A DNA stretch of 64,000 bases from Przewalskia tangutica (taxonomy: Eukaryota; Streptophyta; Magnoliopsida; Solanales; Solanaceae), in assembly GCA_029844215.1 (NCBI GenBank), contig CM056724.1, positions 36,680,446 through 36,744,445 on the forward strand. The letters are read 5' to 3'. The translations under genes and the position numbers were made by a program. Below are positions 36,040-48,180 of this stretch, in pieces; position 1 is the stretch's first letter; each line of letters opens with the position of its first letter. The notes under the pieces are model-generated. The model did no database searches. It was not told where the DNA came from and saw nothing but the letters and a program-made list of their open reading frames with translations.

Positions 36040-39000
36040 TGTCACACCCCGAACCCCTGCTCGTGGATCGTGCCCTACCCAGGCACCTTCTACCTTAACA
36101 ACGCAAGTAAATCATGGAAATTAAATAACACCTCATTTTTTTAAAACAACGCACGGTAAGGGAAAAGCCGACAAGGCCGCCATATATACATAAACAAAAG
36201 ACACTACACCGCATACGAGTCCAATCCCACATATGAATACGCACTTGCGAGTTAATCAAATATGACGGACAAGGCCCGCCAGACCCAAAACTGTATAAAG
36301 CCTGCATCAAGGATATATACCAAAGATAAACTCCCGGACAGAGGAGCTATCCAAAATCCCGAGCAGATCCTACACTGCCGATCACCAAACAACAGACCTA
36401 AACTCATGCGGTATGAACGCACTTCGGGCGAGGTCAAGACAAGAATGTACAGTATGTGAACAGAAGTAGTAATAAAATCATAACACTTAAACAAAACAGA
36501 GACATGTATGATAGCCAACCTACAAGACATAACACATAAGCAACATATCAAGTCGTGGACGCAGCCTCAAAGTCACTACTCAAATATAACTATGGGTCTC
36601 ACGCCCATAATATCAATCATGCCCGTGGAATCCTTCCTCACCGCTTCATCCATGATGTAATAACACCAATAAGGATACATGAACACCCACCTCGTGTCCT
36701 AAATGCCTCGTGGTCTCATGCCCTAATCCCACATCGTAAAAGCATGACCATAGTGGTAACACAATCAAATTCGGGGACATATATGATAATCAAATTACAA
36801 CACATTGTGCCTTACTAACAATGAGAGTAAAGAGTATCCTTACAATATAAAATAGGAAGCTCATGATCAAACAGACCATCCGCTCGCAGATCATTTAACC
36901 ATCCTACTCCCGGGACTATTTCACCCGCATAGCCGCTTGGACCCGCGTGAGGTATTCTCGCACGGGACTATTTCACCCGCATAAGCCCGCATTTGACTCA
37001 CACGAGGTATTCTCGCATAGGTCGGACCCGCCCGCACGGGACTATTTCACCCGCATAAGTCCTTACGGACCAAGATGAGGTATTCTCGCCGTGGGTAGCA
37101 ATTCCACTGACCGCAAATGCCACTAACCCGAGGAATGACTCAAACGACCGATATACCAATAGCACACAACCGCTATTTCCGGACACATAGGCAAATCCTC
37201 AATTAATCAAGCCAAAGTCCTTACTAAGGCACACTTAGAATGATTCACAATCAATCAAGCCAAAGTACTTATCAAGGCACACTTAGACTAATTCTCAATT
37301 AATCAAGCCAAAGTACTTATCAAGGCATACATAGAATAATTCTCTTTAACAAGTCAAAGTACTTATCAAGGCACACTTAGACAAATTCTCAATTTATCAA
37401 GCCAAAGTACTAATCAAGGCATACATAGAATAATTCTTTTAACAAGTCAAAGTACTTATCAAGGCACACTTAGACAAATTCTCAATTTATCAAGCCAAAG
37501 TACTAATCAAGGCATACATAGAATAATTCTCTTTAACAAGTCCAAGTACTTATCAAGGCACACTTAGACAAATTCTCAATTTATCAAGCCAAAGTACTAA
37601 TCAAGGCATACATAGAATAATTCTCTTTAACAAGTCAAAGTACTTATCAAGGCACACTTAGACAAATTCTCAATTTATCAAGCCAGTACTAATCAAGGCA
37701 TACATAGAATAATTCTCTTTAACAAGTCAAAGTACTACGACGCATTCTTTTATAAAAGACTCCTTTCTATGTAAAGCCCCAAGATACTAACACCCGTAGT
37801 ATCAAGGCGTGTCTATTTTTCAAAGTAAGTTACTACACTTTTAGAAAACTCATTTCAAAGCTTGAAATCAAGTAACTCCAAATTTTCACAATCTAGGCAA
37901 CTTATGCCGATTTAATCAAAATAGACAACTTTCTAAACCTTCCATAAAGCCGTTATAACCAACTTCCCATAAAGCCGTTATAACCCTTTATGGTTTTAGA
38001 CGATCCATTCCTTTAATAACCAAGAGACTTATACTATTAAAACCAAGTATCACATACTTACAAATCAAGTTCTCAACTTTCAAAATACTTCAAGTCTCTT
38101 AATAGTTAGAAAACAAGTTTTCTTCTACTTTTTAAACCTCAAGTAACTTCACCCTTAACGCAAGTTACTTCTCTTAAATCATGTCATTTCTCCTCTTTTA
38201 AATCAAATAAGTAAATCACTCTTTTGACTCCCCTAAAGTCATTATAATGACCTTTAGGTTTTAGAACTAAGGCACTAGCCAAAAGATTTGGAAACCACTT
38301 CCTTTTCAAGTCTCTATGTACTTTAAGAAAAATACCTTCACCTTTAAGAATCCAAACTTCACTAAGAAAATGGATTTTACAACTTACAATTTAACATCAA
38401 AGTACAATCAAGGAAGTACATAGAACAAATTCTATTCTAGGCAATCCAAATACAACCAAGGAATGGATCATTTAAGGAGTAGAACATACTTTCTTAATAT
38501 TAAGGAATCATGCTAGAAGAGGAGATAGTTCACATACCTTTTCGGCTAAATCCACAAGCTAAGCCGAATACACCGTACGTAGAAGTGTCAACCTATAATG
38601 GTCACAACAAGGTTATCAACTTCTAGTCTCTATGTAGAATAATACTAAGTACTTAGTCTCTAATTCTACGGAAAATCGGGCAGCACTTCCTTTGTTTCTA
38701 CTCACTTTGCCACATTTTTCAAGGCCGAATACAATAACCAACAAGCCACATTTAAGGCTCCAAACAACATCCAAACAAAGGGGATTACACGCATTACTCT
38801 ACGTGTAAAATTTCGCCCCACAATTCATACCAAAAAGTATAATACTTTACTAGCCATTCTCGGCCAACATATAACCAATAACACTACGTCTTTTCCAATC
38901 CTTTTCCAATTCCAAGTTCTAAGGTCAACATGTTATTTAGTCATAACTACTTCAACAACTACAATTTCCTTCTTTATTCAACATGCGACGACTTAAACTA

Positions 39001-40026
39001 ATAATCAACTTGAATTCCAATCTTAAAGCTAAACATGCTAGTTTTCGGATTAGGGTTCCAATAGCCAACATAATAATCAAACTTCGTAATATATAACTCA
39101 TGCTTGCTAATAACCATAGCTACAATCAATAAGTAAGCTTAATTGCTAAAACGACAAAATTTATACCTTTCAAAGCCCTTAAAATTTCCAAGATTCAAAG
39201 TCGCGCCTTAGCAATTCTTAGCTCCTTTTCTTAGGTTCCAATCCGCTCCAAGCACTCCTTAGAGGCCTATGAAGAACCCATCTTCAAGTTCCATCTTCAA
39301 AGTTGAAGAACTCACTTAGTTTCCGCCTTGCGACTAACGTGAAAATGCATTTTTTCCGAAATCTTTCTATTGAGATATCCTCACAATACCCTAAGGGACA
39401 TTGGGTTAAAGTTTTGTGGCTAATGGATCAAAACTACAAATTTTTCATGTGAGAGCTTAGCCAAACCCGAGAGCTCTTCTCCTCTCTCTAAGGGTTCTAA
39501 TTTTTTCTAAGTGTAGAAAATGCCAAGTCTTGCTACTAGTTAGTATATAACACATATTGGAGCGTTTAGATGTCCACAAATGTGAGGTTAGGATGATTAT
39601 CACAAGGATTAAGCTTATGTGGCAAGTTGACTAGTCAATTATGTCAAGCTTGCAAGACTTATCATCTACATAGGTCAAATGACCATTCTACCCTTGCATT
39701 TTCGTCCAAGACCACATGAGGGGTGCCACGTGTCGCCTCTCATTCGTCCATAAAATTCAGTAACCTCGTGGGCCACAAAAATGCAAAATTTCCTCGTGGG
39801 CCCCATGACCAAATCCGTAAAAATAAATTTCCATAATATTAATAAGTTCCATACTCTTCAAATAATGCCTTTTGAGAATCAAATTCTCAACAACGAACAT
39901 TTTTCCTTTCCGACGTCCGGAAGATTTTCCGTCGGAAAAACAATTCTTCCTTTCGTACTAATTTTCCAAGTCTTGTTTCCTTACGTACATTCTCTTATAC
40001 ATGTCCTGGACTTACGGGGTGTAACA
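36040..40026 (-). repeat. E6 5' LTR (right copy)
   Basis: 3987 bp with the same motif order as the left copy. Second mini-exon candidate at 38538-38592. It ends GGGGTGTAACA on the plus strand next to the GGACA duplication. Confidence 0.9.
38538..38592 (-). other. Candidate LTR mini-exon, E6 right LTR
   Basis: 55 nt between CATTATAG|G and AAAAG|GTATGTGAAC. The upstream donor AAAG|GTATAAAT is at ~39167. The left LTR has 51 nt at 32677-32727. Confidence 0.35.
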
Positions 40027-42478
40027 GGACATCCCACCAATACACGCATCTGAGGTCATGATACATCTTAGTCGACCCCGGATGAATAGAATAACGAGCA
40101 CTGTGTGCCTCACGAAATCTGTGTGAAGTCCTGTCACATCGGGAACACACAACCGGCCCTCGAATCTTAGCACCCCATCAGGCGCTACCTCAAATAGACT
40201 CTTCTCCTTCTGGAGAGCTGCATCTCGATATCTTACCAAAATCGGATCCTCATACTGTCGCCTCTTCATCTCCTCGACGATGGAAGACTCGGCAACCTCT
40301 CGAACCCGAATTCCGTCACTATCAGAATCAACCAAACGAACCCCAAGGCTCGCTAGCTGATGTAACTCTCGGACCATATCCCTCTTCTCTGGCTGAACAT
40401 CAGACAGACTACCCATCGATCTGCGACTAAGGGCATCTGCAACTACATTGGCCTTCCCTGGGTGGTACAGAATATCAACATCGTAATCCTTAAGTAGCTC
40501 CAACCACCGTCTCTGCCGCAAGTTCAGCTCCATCTGGCTGAAGATGTACTGGAGACTCTTGTGGTCTGTGTAAATGTCCACATGAACTCCATATAAATAA
40601 TATCTCCAGATCTTCAAGGCATGAATCACTGCTGCCAACTCCAAGTCATGTGTGGGATAGTTCTTCTTATGCTTCCTAAGCTGTCGAGATGCATAAGCTA
40701 TAACTCTGCCGTCTTTGCATCACGCGCACCAAGCCCGACACTGACGCATCACAAGAAACCACATATCCATCTAAGCCCTCGGAAGAGTAAGAATCTGGGC
40801 GGTCGTCAACTTCTCCTTTAGTAATCGAAACTTTCTCACAAGTATCCGCCCACCGAACATAGCCGCTCAGTCACTTAGTCAAAGTCTTTGAAATAGAAGC
40901 AAACTTCTCTACAAACCTCCGATAATAACTGCAAGGCCCAAAGTCGCGCACCTCCATCGGTGTAGTGGAGTGCAGGCCAAGTCTTGATCGCCTCAATCTT
41001 AGCCGATCAACCGAATACTGTCGGCCCCGATAACATGCCCTAAGAAAGCCACTGAAGCTAACCAAAACTCACATTTCGAGAACTTGGCATACAACTGCCG
41101 GTCTCGGAGGACTCCCAATACCGTCCTCAAATGCTCTGTATGCTCCTGCTCTGTGCGCGAATACACCAAGATATTATCAATGAAAACTATAACGAACATA
41201 TCCGTGAATGGCTCGAACACCTATTCATCAAATCCATGAATCTTTGGGGAGTTGGTCAACCCGAAAGACATCACCACTGAACTCATAGTGCCCATACGGT
41301 CTGAATGCGATCTTTGGGATATCTATCTCTCTAACTCGCACTTTGATGATAACCGCATCGCAGTCTATCTTGAAAAACACTTTGCACCCCGTAATCGTCA
41401 AACAAATCGTCAATCCTAGGAGGATACCATTCTTGATAGTTACCTTGTTTAGCTGCCTGTAATCAATACACATACGCAGCGTCCCATCCTTCTTCTTTAC
41501 AAATAACACTGGTGCTCCCCAGGGAGAAACACTTGGCCTAATAAAGCCTTTCTCCAGCAAATCTTTCAGCTGGTCCTTCAATTCCTTCAACTCGGCAGGT
41601 GCCATCCTGTATGGCGGAATAGATATCGGTCGAGTGTCCGCGCCAAATCAATACAAAACTCAATCTCTCTGGGAGGATACCCGAAGCTCGTGCAGGAATA
41701 CGTCTGAAACTCTCTAACAATCGGATCGATCAAGGTCCGGTACTTCAGCCTCAGTGTCGAATACCCGAACCAGATGGTAGATATACCCCTTCCGCACCAT
41801 CTTCCTAGCCTTGAGGTAAGAAATAAACTTACCCCTCGGCGATGCAGTATTCCCCTTCCACTCGATAACCGGCTCACCAGGAAACTGGAACCGAACTAAT
41901 CTCTCTCTACAGTCCACGTTGGCATAGCAAGATGCTAGCCAATCCATACCCATAATCACATCAAAGTCTGTCATATCCAACTCTATCAAGTCGGCTAGAG
42001 TCTGACGGCTATCTATAGTCACAGGGCAAGCCTTATACACCCGCTCAGCTACCACTGAATCACCTACTGGCGTAGCCACCTCAAAAGGTCTTATGGACTC
42101 GGGCTCTATCCCTATTCTACTGGCAATATGAGGAGATATGTAGGACAAGGTAGAACCTGGATCTATCAAAGCATATACATCACAGCAAGAAACCAATAAT
42201 GTACCTGTGACGACATCTGGTGACGCCTCCTGGTCCTGTCGACTGGACATAGCATATATGCGGTTCTGAGGACCGCTAGAACTGGAACCCCTACTACGAC
42301 CTCTACCGCGGCCTGCTGGCCCATAAGTACCCTGCCCTCCGGGGCGTCTAACCATCAAAGATGAAGATCCAGCAACAGACCCCGTCGGCTGAACCGTAAT
42401 GCTCCCGCCGCCTAAGGACGGACAATCCTTCTTCAGATGGCCCCGCTGGCCACAAGAGTAGCACGCTCCCGAACCCAT
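40027..42478 (-). pseudogene. E2 zinc knuckle, protease, reverse transcriptase, RNase H, start of integrase
   Basis: Minus strand. The first frame (42478-41714) has CCHC knuckle CYSCGQRGHLKKDC, an Arg/Ser/Gly linker, then protease with ALIDPGSTLSYIS (Asp ~106; DPG replaces the common D[ST]G, as I recall for this lineage) and DFDVIMGMDWLASCYANVDC. RT starts at 41605: GFIRPSVSPWGAPVLFVKKK and MCIDYRQLNKVTIKNG, then shifted frames with KVFFKID and AFRPYGHYEF. The YxDD box at ~41180 reads FIDNILVYS: the second Asp is Asn. RNase H: ELAAVIHALKIWRYYLYG, YTDHKSLQYIFSQMELN and YHPGKANVVADALSRRS. The integrase HHCC domain begins (HSARYSIHP...CVYWWDV) and is cut by E6. The product copies RNA to DNA and integrates it; here it is broken by shifts and the insertion. 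Confidence 0.9.
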
Positions 42479-43549
42479 ACGGCACTCGCCCGGATGAGAC
42501 CTACCGCATCGAACGCACCGAGAGGTAGGTGGTCTCGATTGGTGCTGGTCTCTGCCTCCCTGAAAACCTGAAGTCCTGGAGCCACGACTGCTCCCGAATA
42601 ACCTGCGATCATACCTCCCGCCGGAAATCGGGAAGGAGCACTGCCGGGCCGGAATGTGGACCTAGTTCGCCGAGGCTGCCCGCCTCAAAATCGCCACGAG
42701 AACTCGCTGTCACGGCCTCTTGGGCTGGCCCAAATCTAGCCGATCTGCCTCTCTGTCCTCAATCCTCAATGACGCTGCATTACCGCAATATCCATCCTCG
42801 GTCAAGAGCCACCCCAAGCATGCAGAATCATATGACGGTCTAACCCATCATATATCGATGAACCGCTCGCCATGTCGCCTACTATGGTATGCGCATATCT
42901 GGCCAAGGAGTCGAACTCCAGGCTGTACTCCCTGATTGTCCTCCCGTCCTGTCTCAAGGTCAAGAACCTATCTACGCGGGCTCTCCTCACCTCGTGAGGC
43001 AGAAGTGGTCTAGGAACGCCTCCGTGAACTCCTCCCAATCACCGGAAGAGCATCCTCACCCTCGACAATACCATGACTCAAACCGATTCAACGCAATATC
43101 GCGTAACCGGTAGAAGCTAGTATAATGCACTCGGTCCCGATGCCCTAAGGACCTGCATGGTCCGTTGTAAGTGCCGGACAAACTCCTGCGGATCCTCCTC
43201 AAATCTCGAACCATAGAACTCGGGTGGGTGACAGCCCAAGAAATCCCGAATCCGTAAACTGTCGGCTCTAGGGTTGGCCGTCGCTCTGTCGCCGCTGCCA
43301 CTATCTTGGTCGATGGCAAGAATCGTTTCGTAATCTGCGTACTCGGACCACGATCGTGGGATCGAGGCTTGATCGCGGTCTCGATGGCGCGTCACGCGCC
43401 GAACTCTGTGAGGCCGGGCGACGACGTGGAACTCGCCGCCTAAACATCATCTCTCGTAAGGGTGGGCTGTGCCTCGTGACTCTCGCGTCCACTAGCGGCA
43501 CCTCATTTGCCTTGCCGCCACGGGTCGCGGTTGCCTTGCGTGGAGGCAT
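42479..43549 (-). pseudogene. E2 gag
   Basis: ATG at 43549, ~190 nt from the PBS, starting MPPRKATATRGGKANE, very like E1's MPLRKATRSQKGKAAEG. Conserved Gag core pieces lie in successive frames: DSLRIRDFLGCHPPEFYGSR and FEEDPQEFVRHLQRTMQV (43117-43395), then VDRFLTLRQDGRTIREYSL and EFDSLARYAHTIVGDM (42802-43038). The zinc knuckle follows in the next frame. At least three frame changes occur, several in GC-rich spots where the assembly seems unreliable, so the real copy may be less damaged. Gag forms the virus-like particle in the cytoplasm. The plus-strand ORFs here are antisense shadows. Confidence 0.85.
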
Positions 43550-43660
43550 AACTGATACATAAAGGAAAACATCAGAGGAGGTTCAACCTATAACTCAGCT
43601 CTATTGCACGATCTTAGAGTGAAAGAATGGAAACCAATCCTAAATATCCTGCAGCCTCCT

Positions 43661-43692
43661 GATTATAGATGTGGTGCACGACACCGATAATC
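43661..43692 (-). other. E2 dimerisation-like hairpin
   Basis: Minus strand GATTAT C GGTGT, then CGTGCAC, CACATC T ATAATC. The GTGCAC palindrome is kept; two bases are missing on the left side compared with E5. Confidence 0.45.
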
Positions 43693-43739
43693 AAGACTCT
43701 ACTAGACACCGGTGCATGGACATTTTTCGAGGATTAATC

Positions 43740-43751
43740 GCTCTGATACCA
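43740..43751 (-). other. E2 primer binding site
   Basis: Minus strand TGGTATCAGAGC, full match to the initiator-tRNA-Met-type PBS. Confidence 0.88.
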
Positions 43752-43755
43752 CTTT

Positions 43756-46499
43756 TGTCACGACCCGACCCCGGGGCCGCGACTGGTACCCTACCGGGGT
43801 ACCCTGTCAGGTATATGTCAGAGAATAGCAGCGGAACATACATAACACATAACTTATAAAAAGGGTAAACATCACTGGCCAGCCGATAAAGCTGCCTTCC
43901 ATAAAACATACTTAAACAAAAGTATAGTAATACAACCGTTCTTATAACCTGCACATACATGTGACCACAGATCTCTAAAGATAACAACTGTGGCGGGACA
44001 GGGCCCCGCCATACCCCTGAATGTACAAAATACCTATAGCATCAGGGAATATCCGTACCAATAAACAAGCTTCCGGAGGAATGAAGCTTCTGACACCGGA
44101 ATAGTGATCCTAAGAACGAGGATCCTCAATCTGCTTACCCTTACCTGCGGCATGAACGCAGCCCCCGAGGAAGGGGGTCAGTACACAATAGGTACCAAGT
44201 ATGTAAAGCTGGAAAATACTGTAATAATGATATCATAAGTCTAAAAGTAAGCTGGAGTCATAGAAGAAAATCAAATACCTTTTACTGTGCCTTACTAACA
44301 ATGAGAGTGACAAGTATATATATATAATACTGCATAAAATAGGGGCCTTAGGATCAAAACAGGGTACCTCGCCCGTAGTATCAATAAGCACCCCTACTCC
44401 TGAGACTATTTCACCCGCATAGGTCCTGTGGACCCGCATGAGGTATTCCTCGCATAGGCTGTACCCGCCCGCATGGGACTATTTCACCCGCATAAGCCCA
44501 TAAGGACTCGCATGAGGTATTCCTCGCATCATGGGTAGCAAATCCACGGAACAGGTGGTATAACGATCTTGGGGACTTACCCCTCAGATATACTCTTACC
44601 CCGAAGCAGATGGTATAACGATCTTGGGGACTTTCCCCTCAGATATACTCTTACACTGAAGCAGCTGGTATAACGATCTTGGGGCTTGCCCCTCAGATAT
44701 ACTCTTACACTGAAGAAGGTGGTATGACGATCTTGGGGCTTGCCCCTCAGACATACTCTTACCCTGGAGAAGGTGGTATAACGATCTTGGGGCTTGCCCC
44801 TCAGATATACTCTTACCCTAGCTCAAACTGTCATCATATATAATCATAAATAAGTTAAGAAAACTTATAACTTCTTATTAGTCTTGTTCATATACCCTCT
44901 CATGTTAGTTTACTTAAGGCACTTAATCATATCTTTAATAAAGAACACCGGGAGTTTAACCCAAGTACTACATGCTTCAACTCTTTTAAAAATGACTCTT
45001 CTTTATACATAAAACTCTTGGGCAATTGATGCCTTAAAACCAATTTGCCTCTTCATACACTTATCTTACTTAGAGTAAATCTCTTCTCTTTAACTTTTTA
45101 TGAAGCTAATAAACCAACTTCCCATAAAGTTGTTATATTAACTCTATACTTTAGTAAAATCATACTTTTCCCCTAACTAAGGGACTTATACATTCTTAAA
45201 ACGAAACAAGTCATTATATACTCAAAACAAGTAAGAATACCAATTCTTGTACGTCTACCGTACTACATAGTTTCATCTATTCATGCTCAAGAGATAGGAA
45301 AGCTTCACATACCTTTTTGATCAATCCACTTGCTAAGTCCAAAACTACCGCAAGTAATATGTCAACCTAAAATAACCATGATACGTTTATTAACCTCTAC
45401 TTTCAATGTAGAATAATCTAAACTCAAAGCCACTAAATTCTATGGAAAATTGGGCAGCATTTCCTTTATTTCTACTCACTTTGCCACCTTTCTCAAGGCC
45501 GAATTTATCATTCAATTGCCACATTTAAGGCTCAATCAATCCAACAATTCAAAGGGGATTACACACCTAAACTTGGGTGTGTAAAATTCTGCCCCATAAG
45601 TTACAACAATTCACTTAACAATTCTAAGGTAGTTTTTAGGCTACAACATGCTCATAATCTCTTCTTAACCCATTTTTCATATCCAAACCACATTTCTAGC
45701 ATGCAATGACTCTATGAGCATTATTTACTACCACAAGTTCTTTCTTCTTAACATGCAACACTATAAACTAAATCTAAAGGAAGAACCATTACCTTAGAGT
45801 TTTAGCCAAACTTATTCCAAATATTTTGCTAGCTTCCTTGCCAAGAACACCACCACAAGCTAGCCACAAGCTTCCTTTTTTGTTCTTAACTTTTCAGATT
45901 TTTCCTTAGGCTTGGATTTCCTTTGGAAATGTAGAGAGAAGGAGGAGCTGATTTTTAGAGAGAGGGAGAGAAATTGGAAGATGACCAAGTCTTCAAGACT
46001 TGGTCAATATATTGCATGCAAGAAATCAGATGGGGGGGACACTTGTCACCCTCCCAAGGTCTTTTAAAAGAAAAATCTGACTTTTCTAAGTTTTTCCGCC
46101 CAAAAATCCCGCCTCGGCACCGCGGCGCTGAAACCTCCGCAGCCTATCTGAACTTTCGGCGCCGCGGCGCTGCAACTTCAGCGACCCTCGATTTTCTGCG
46201 CGGCCACGCCTTTGTCCGAAACACATTTCTGTCCGACTGCGCACTGAACTTGTAACTCTCATAACTTCCTACTCCGACGTCCTATCGACGAACGGTTGGT
46301 TGCGTTGGAATCTAGACTCCACGAACTACGCCCTAGGCCTTTGAAACACTTAGGAACTCTCAATGTATCAGGTCATAACCCGCCTCAAAGTTGACTAAAA
46401 CCCGTCCGGAATAATCCGTCAACCTATCCTTTGAAAATTTTAAGTCTTACGTGCTTTCGTACGCTCTCATACGTAGGGTCAGAACTACGGGGTATAACA
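43756..46499 (-). repeat. E2 5' LTR (right copy)
   Basis: 2744 bp. TATA-like CAATATATTGACC near 46005, donor AAG|GTAATG (~45793), mini-exon candidate 45313-45366, array units 44390-44530 and 44555-44820. The U3 palindrome reads GACACTTGTC, so the CACGTG core is lost here. Confidence 0.92.
45313..45366 (-). other. Candidate LTR mini-exon, E2 right LTR
   Basis: 54 nt between TATTTTAG|G and AAAAAG|GTATGTGAAG. The left LTR has exactly the same length at 27627-27680. Confidence 0.35.
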
Positions 46500-47148
46500 C
46501 GCCCGTTCTGTCTCAACATCATAAATCTATCAGCCCAAGATCTCCTCATCTGCGAGGGCAAGAAGTGTGTAAGAAATGTCTCTGAGAACTCGTCCCAACC
46601 AGCTGGAGGCGCATGTTCTCCGGGGCTTCCATGAATCAAACGATCGCAGTATCACGCAGCCGATGTGAACCTAATACCACCGACTCTGTCTCTGAGGCCT
46701 TGATCACTTTCATGATCCGCTGCAGCTGTCGAATAAACTCCTGAGGATCTTCCTCAGTTCTCGATCCATAGAACTCTGGTGGACTGCAACTCAAGAAGTC
46801 CCGAAGTCTCAAACTATCGGATCTAGGGTGAACCACTGGTACTACCGGAACCTCCGACTCTCGTCTGTCCTCATTCCTAGCCACAAGCCTAGCTAGTAAC
46901 TGGGCCATCTCCTTGTAACTCATATCCTCGGCTCCTGGTCGTGGAACTGGAGACTCAGGTATCGTAGTCTCAGTAGCTACTGCTACTGCTCTAAACTCTC
47001 CTGGGGCTAGCGGCGTCGTAGAACTCCCCATCTGAAGTACCACCTTAGGTAAAGACTGGGCCTGTGCCCTGGTAACCCTCCGTGCTCTACTCGCAGCTCC
47101 CTCTGCTGCCTTGCCCTTCTGGGATCTGGTTGCCTTGCGTAGAGGCAT
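46500..47148 (-). pseudogene. E1 gag, N-terminal part
   Basis: Minus strand from ATG 47148 (MPLRKATRSQKGKAAEG), ~190 nt from the PBS. Basic start, Pro/Ala-rich stretch, SYKEMAQLLARLVARNED, then the Gag core: DSLRLRDFLSCSPPEFYGSR and TEEDPQEFIRQLQRIMKVI. One frame change near 46640 leads to FLTHFLPSQMRRSWADRF then MMLRQNG at the E2 junction, which continues in 26012-26110. The open frame of 170 codons without stops suggests gag was recently functional. Together the three parts give a complete Gag of usual layout with no pol behind it. Confidence 0.85.
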
Positions 47149-47258
47149 AACTGGTACAAGAGAATACGTCAGAGGGAGTCCAACTTACAACACAACTCTA
47201 AGGCACGATCTCAGAGTGAGAAGAATGGAAACCAATCCTAAATATCCTATAGCCTCCT

Positions 47259-47292
47259 GATTATAGGTGTGGTGCACAACACGCCGATAATC
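47259..47292 (-). other. E1 dimerisation-like hairpin
   Basis: Minus strand GATTAT C GGCGTG, loop TTGTGCAC, CACACC T ATAATC. The second inner pair is G-C; one C/A mismatch at the third. Confidence 0.5.
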
Positions 47293-47338
47293 AAGACTCT
47301 ACTAGATACGGTCTGTAAACACTTTCCGAGGATTAACT

Positions 47339-47350
47339 GCTCTGATACCA
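47339..47350 (-). other. E1 primer binding site
   Basis: Minus strand TGGTATCAGAGC, full match, five bases from the LTR. Confidence 0.88.
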
Positions 47351-48180
47351 CTTTATGTCACGACCCGACCTCGAGCCCGTGACTGGTGTCTTACCCTGGG
47401 CACCCTAGTGATACAACATCAGAGAAAATCAGCGGAAATAAAAACTTAATCATGAAACAAGACATAAAATAAGAAACAAGTTAACCAAAACGGTTACCTT
47501 CCTGCATATATATATCAAAATCGAACAGTAAATCCTTTACAAACCCTGCCCACAACAGTACTACAGACCTCTAAGAATGTAACAACAACTATGACGGGAC
47601 AGGGCCCCGCCATACTCATGAATGTACAAGTACCTACAATGACATGGGACTATACCAAAAGATAAGCCTCTGGAGAAACGGAGCTTCCCAAAACGCTGAA
47701 CTGTGATCCTATGAGCGAGGATCAACAACCGGTGTACCTCTACCTGCGGCATGAACGCAGGCCCGAAGGAGTCGATCTAACAGTACCAGTATGTGAAATC
47801 GAAAATATCAGAATGAAATCATAATATCTATATAAAACATGAGACATGTATGATAACTGACTCTGATACCACAATATATTAACAGTTATGTCAAGTCAGG
47901 GACTCACGCCCTCAAAGTCATCACTCAAATATAACTATGGGTCTCACGCCCACAACATCAATCATGCCCGTGGAATACCTTCCTCACTGCCGGCAGTCTA
48001 TGATATAATAACACCAAGGAGTACACATGAACACCAGGTCCCACCTATGTCATAAAACCATACGGGGAAAGTACGAAGGCATAGCTACCAGATCCAACCT
48101 GCATCATCAACTGACCGGGGCAAGTACGAAAGCCAGCTACCAGAACCTATCGTACCAACAATAATAAATAACTATATCAC

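Larger units (their letters stand above)
30151..40026 (-). mobile_element. E6: non-autonomous chromovirus-type element with degraded gag
   Basis: 9.9 kb, minus strand, inside the integrase of E2. LTRs 30151-34153 (4003 bp) and 36040-40026 (3987 bp); interior 1886 bp. LTR ends: TGTTACACC...GGTGTGACA. The interior has a PBS, a short ORF start MPRGERPEKGKGVARA, a damaged zinc-knuckle region and a 3' UTR with PPT. No protease, RT or integrase. It is a LARD or TR-GAG-like passenger, a different LTR family from E5 but sharing the 95-bp array and end signals. Confidence 0.88.
26111..46499 (-). mobile_element. E2: Tekay-like chromovirus with gag-pol and chromodomain, interrupted by E6
   Basis: Minus strand. 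LTRs 26111-28859 (2749 bp) and 43756-46499 (2744 bp); about 10.5 kb of own sequence plus E6. The LTR starts TGTTATACCCC and ends GTCGTGACA (the terminal T is missing at 26111). Flanks CGCTC (26106-26110) and CGCCC (46500-46504) are a one-mismatch 5-bp duplication, and the gag frame of host E1 is restored across them. Order: PBS, leader, gag, protease, RT, RNase H, integrase start, E6, integrase core, chromodomain, PPT. Domain order and C-terminal chromodomain place it with Ty3/gypsy chromoviruses. Several frameshifts make it inactive as assembled. Confidence 0.9.

Noticed and set aside
42529..43562. Plus-strand ORFs (42529-42843, 42720-42935, 42889-43113, 43356-43562)
   Set aside because: Antisense shadows of E2 gag on GC-rich sequence.
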